Position numbers and translations under genes: made by a program | Notes under the pieces: model-generated | What the model was told of the DNA's origin: nothing | The model's input: the letters and a program-made list of their open reading frames with translations, nothing else | Databases searched by the model: none | Shown: piece after piece, positions 6,013 to 6,044 of the stretch | Layout: every line of letters begins with the position of its first letter | Position numbering within the stretch: the first letter of the stretch is position 1 | Assembly: GCA_020026285.1 (NCBI GenBank) | Contig: JAHHQS010000202.1 | Span: 1 to 6,044, forward strand | Source of the DNA: Parabacteroides sp. | GTDB taxonomy: Bacteria; Bacteroidota; Bacteroidia; Bacteroidales; Tannerellaceae | DNA: 6,044 nt | Reading direction: 5' to 3'

Positions 6013-6044
6013 CTTTGACATTTTCCGAAAAATCTTTGACCTTT

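Noticed and set aside
5920..6018. A 32-codon + strand frame starting MIKDLDPGFFF
   Set aside because: It is short, lies over the inverted-repeat cluster and has no recognisable motif. The three - strand frames are also open here, so openness is not evidence of coding.
1..6044. CRISPR array, insertion sequence, tRNA or rRNA
   Set aside because: No regular repeat-spacer units, no transposase or terminal repeats, and no tRNA cloverleaf or rRNA sequence were seen on either strand.

Overview
This is an AT-rich chromosomal window that looks like a gut-type Bacteroidales genome (Bacteroides or a close relative). Three things point there: secreted exo-glycosidases of families GH20 and GH27, A/T-rich start regions without a clear Shine-Dalgarno, and TAnnTTTG boxes (the Bacteroidota -7 promoter element) in the right orientation near every transcription unit. 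The genus is an inference; no rRNA or marker gene is present.

Layout, left to right. Bases 1-168 are the leader of a GH20 glycosidase gene, with a -7 box near the edge and four copies of a TTGATATRAA-like motif. The GH20 gene (169-2043, +) encodes a secreted beta-N-acetylhexosaminidase-like enzyme. The gap after it (2044-2290) is the most information-rich non-coding stretch: two near-identical 12-bp palindromes, a good -7 box, about 40 nt of leader-like sequence, then a GUGA-capped hairpin with a U-tract. It reads as a free-standing small RNA of about 70 nt. A convergent gene for an O6-methylguanine-DNA methyltransferase (ogt, 2291-2809, -) follows. A divergent promoter region (2810-3005) separates ogt from a secreted GH27 enzyme (3006-4607, +) with a C-terminal carbohydrate-binding-like domain. 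A strong bidirectional terminator (4626-4679) separates GH27 from a convergent membrane acyltransferase of the acyltransferase-3/WecH-like type (4699-5799, -). The last 245 bases hold the acyltransferase promoter and a cluster of mutually exclusive inverted repeats, with no gene I can support.

How they may work together: GH20 and GH27 both carry signal peptides and would act in the periplasm or at the surface, removing terminal beta-HexNAc and alpha-Gal/alpha-GalNAc-type sugars from glycans. Their promoter cores share an identical 12-mer and similar downstream words, suggesting co-regulation although ogt lies between them. No SusC/SusD pair, sensor or sigma factor is visible, so this is not a complete polysaccharide utilisation locus. 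The DNA-repair gene and the acyltransferase look like independent single-gene units. The main candidates for something undescribed are the small RNA unit, its twin palindromes, and the substituted substrate-binding positions in the two glycosidases.
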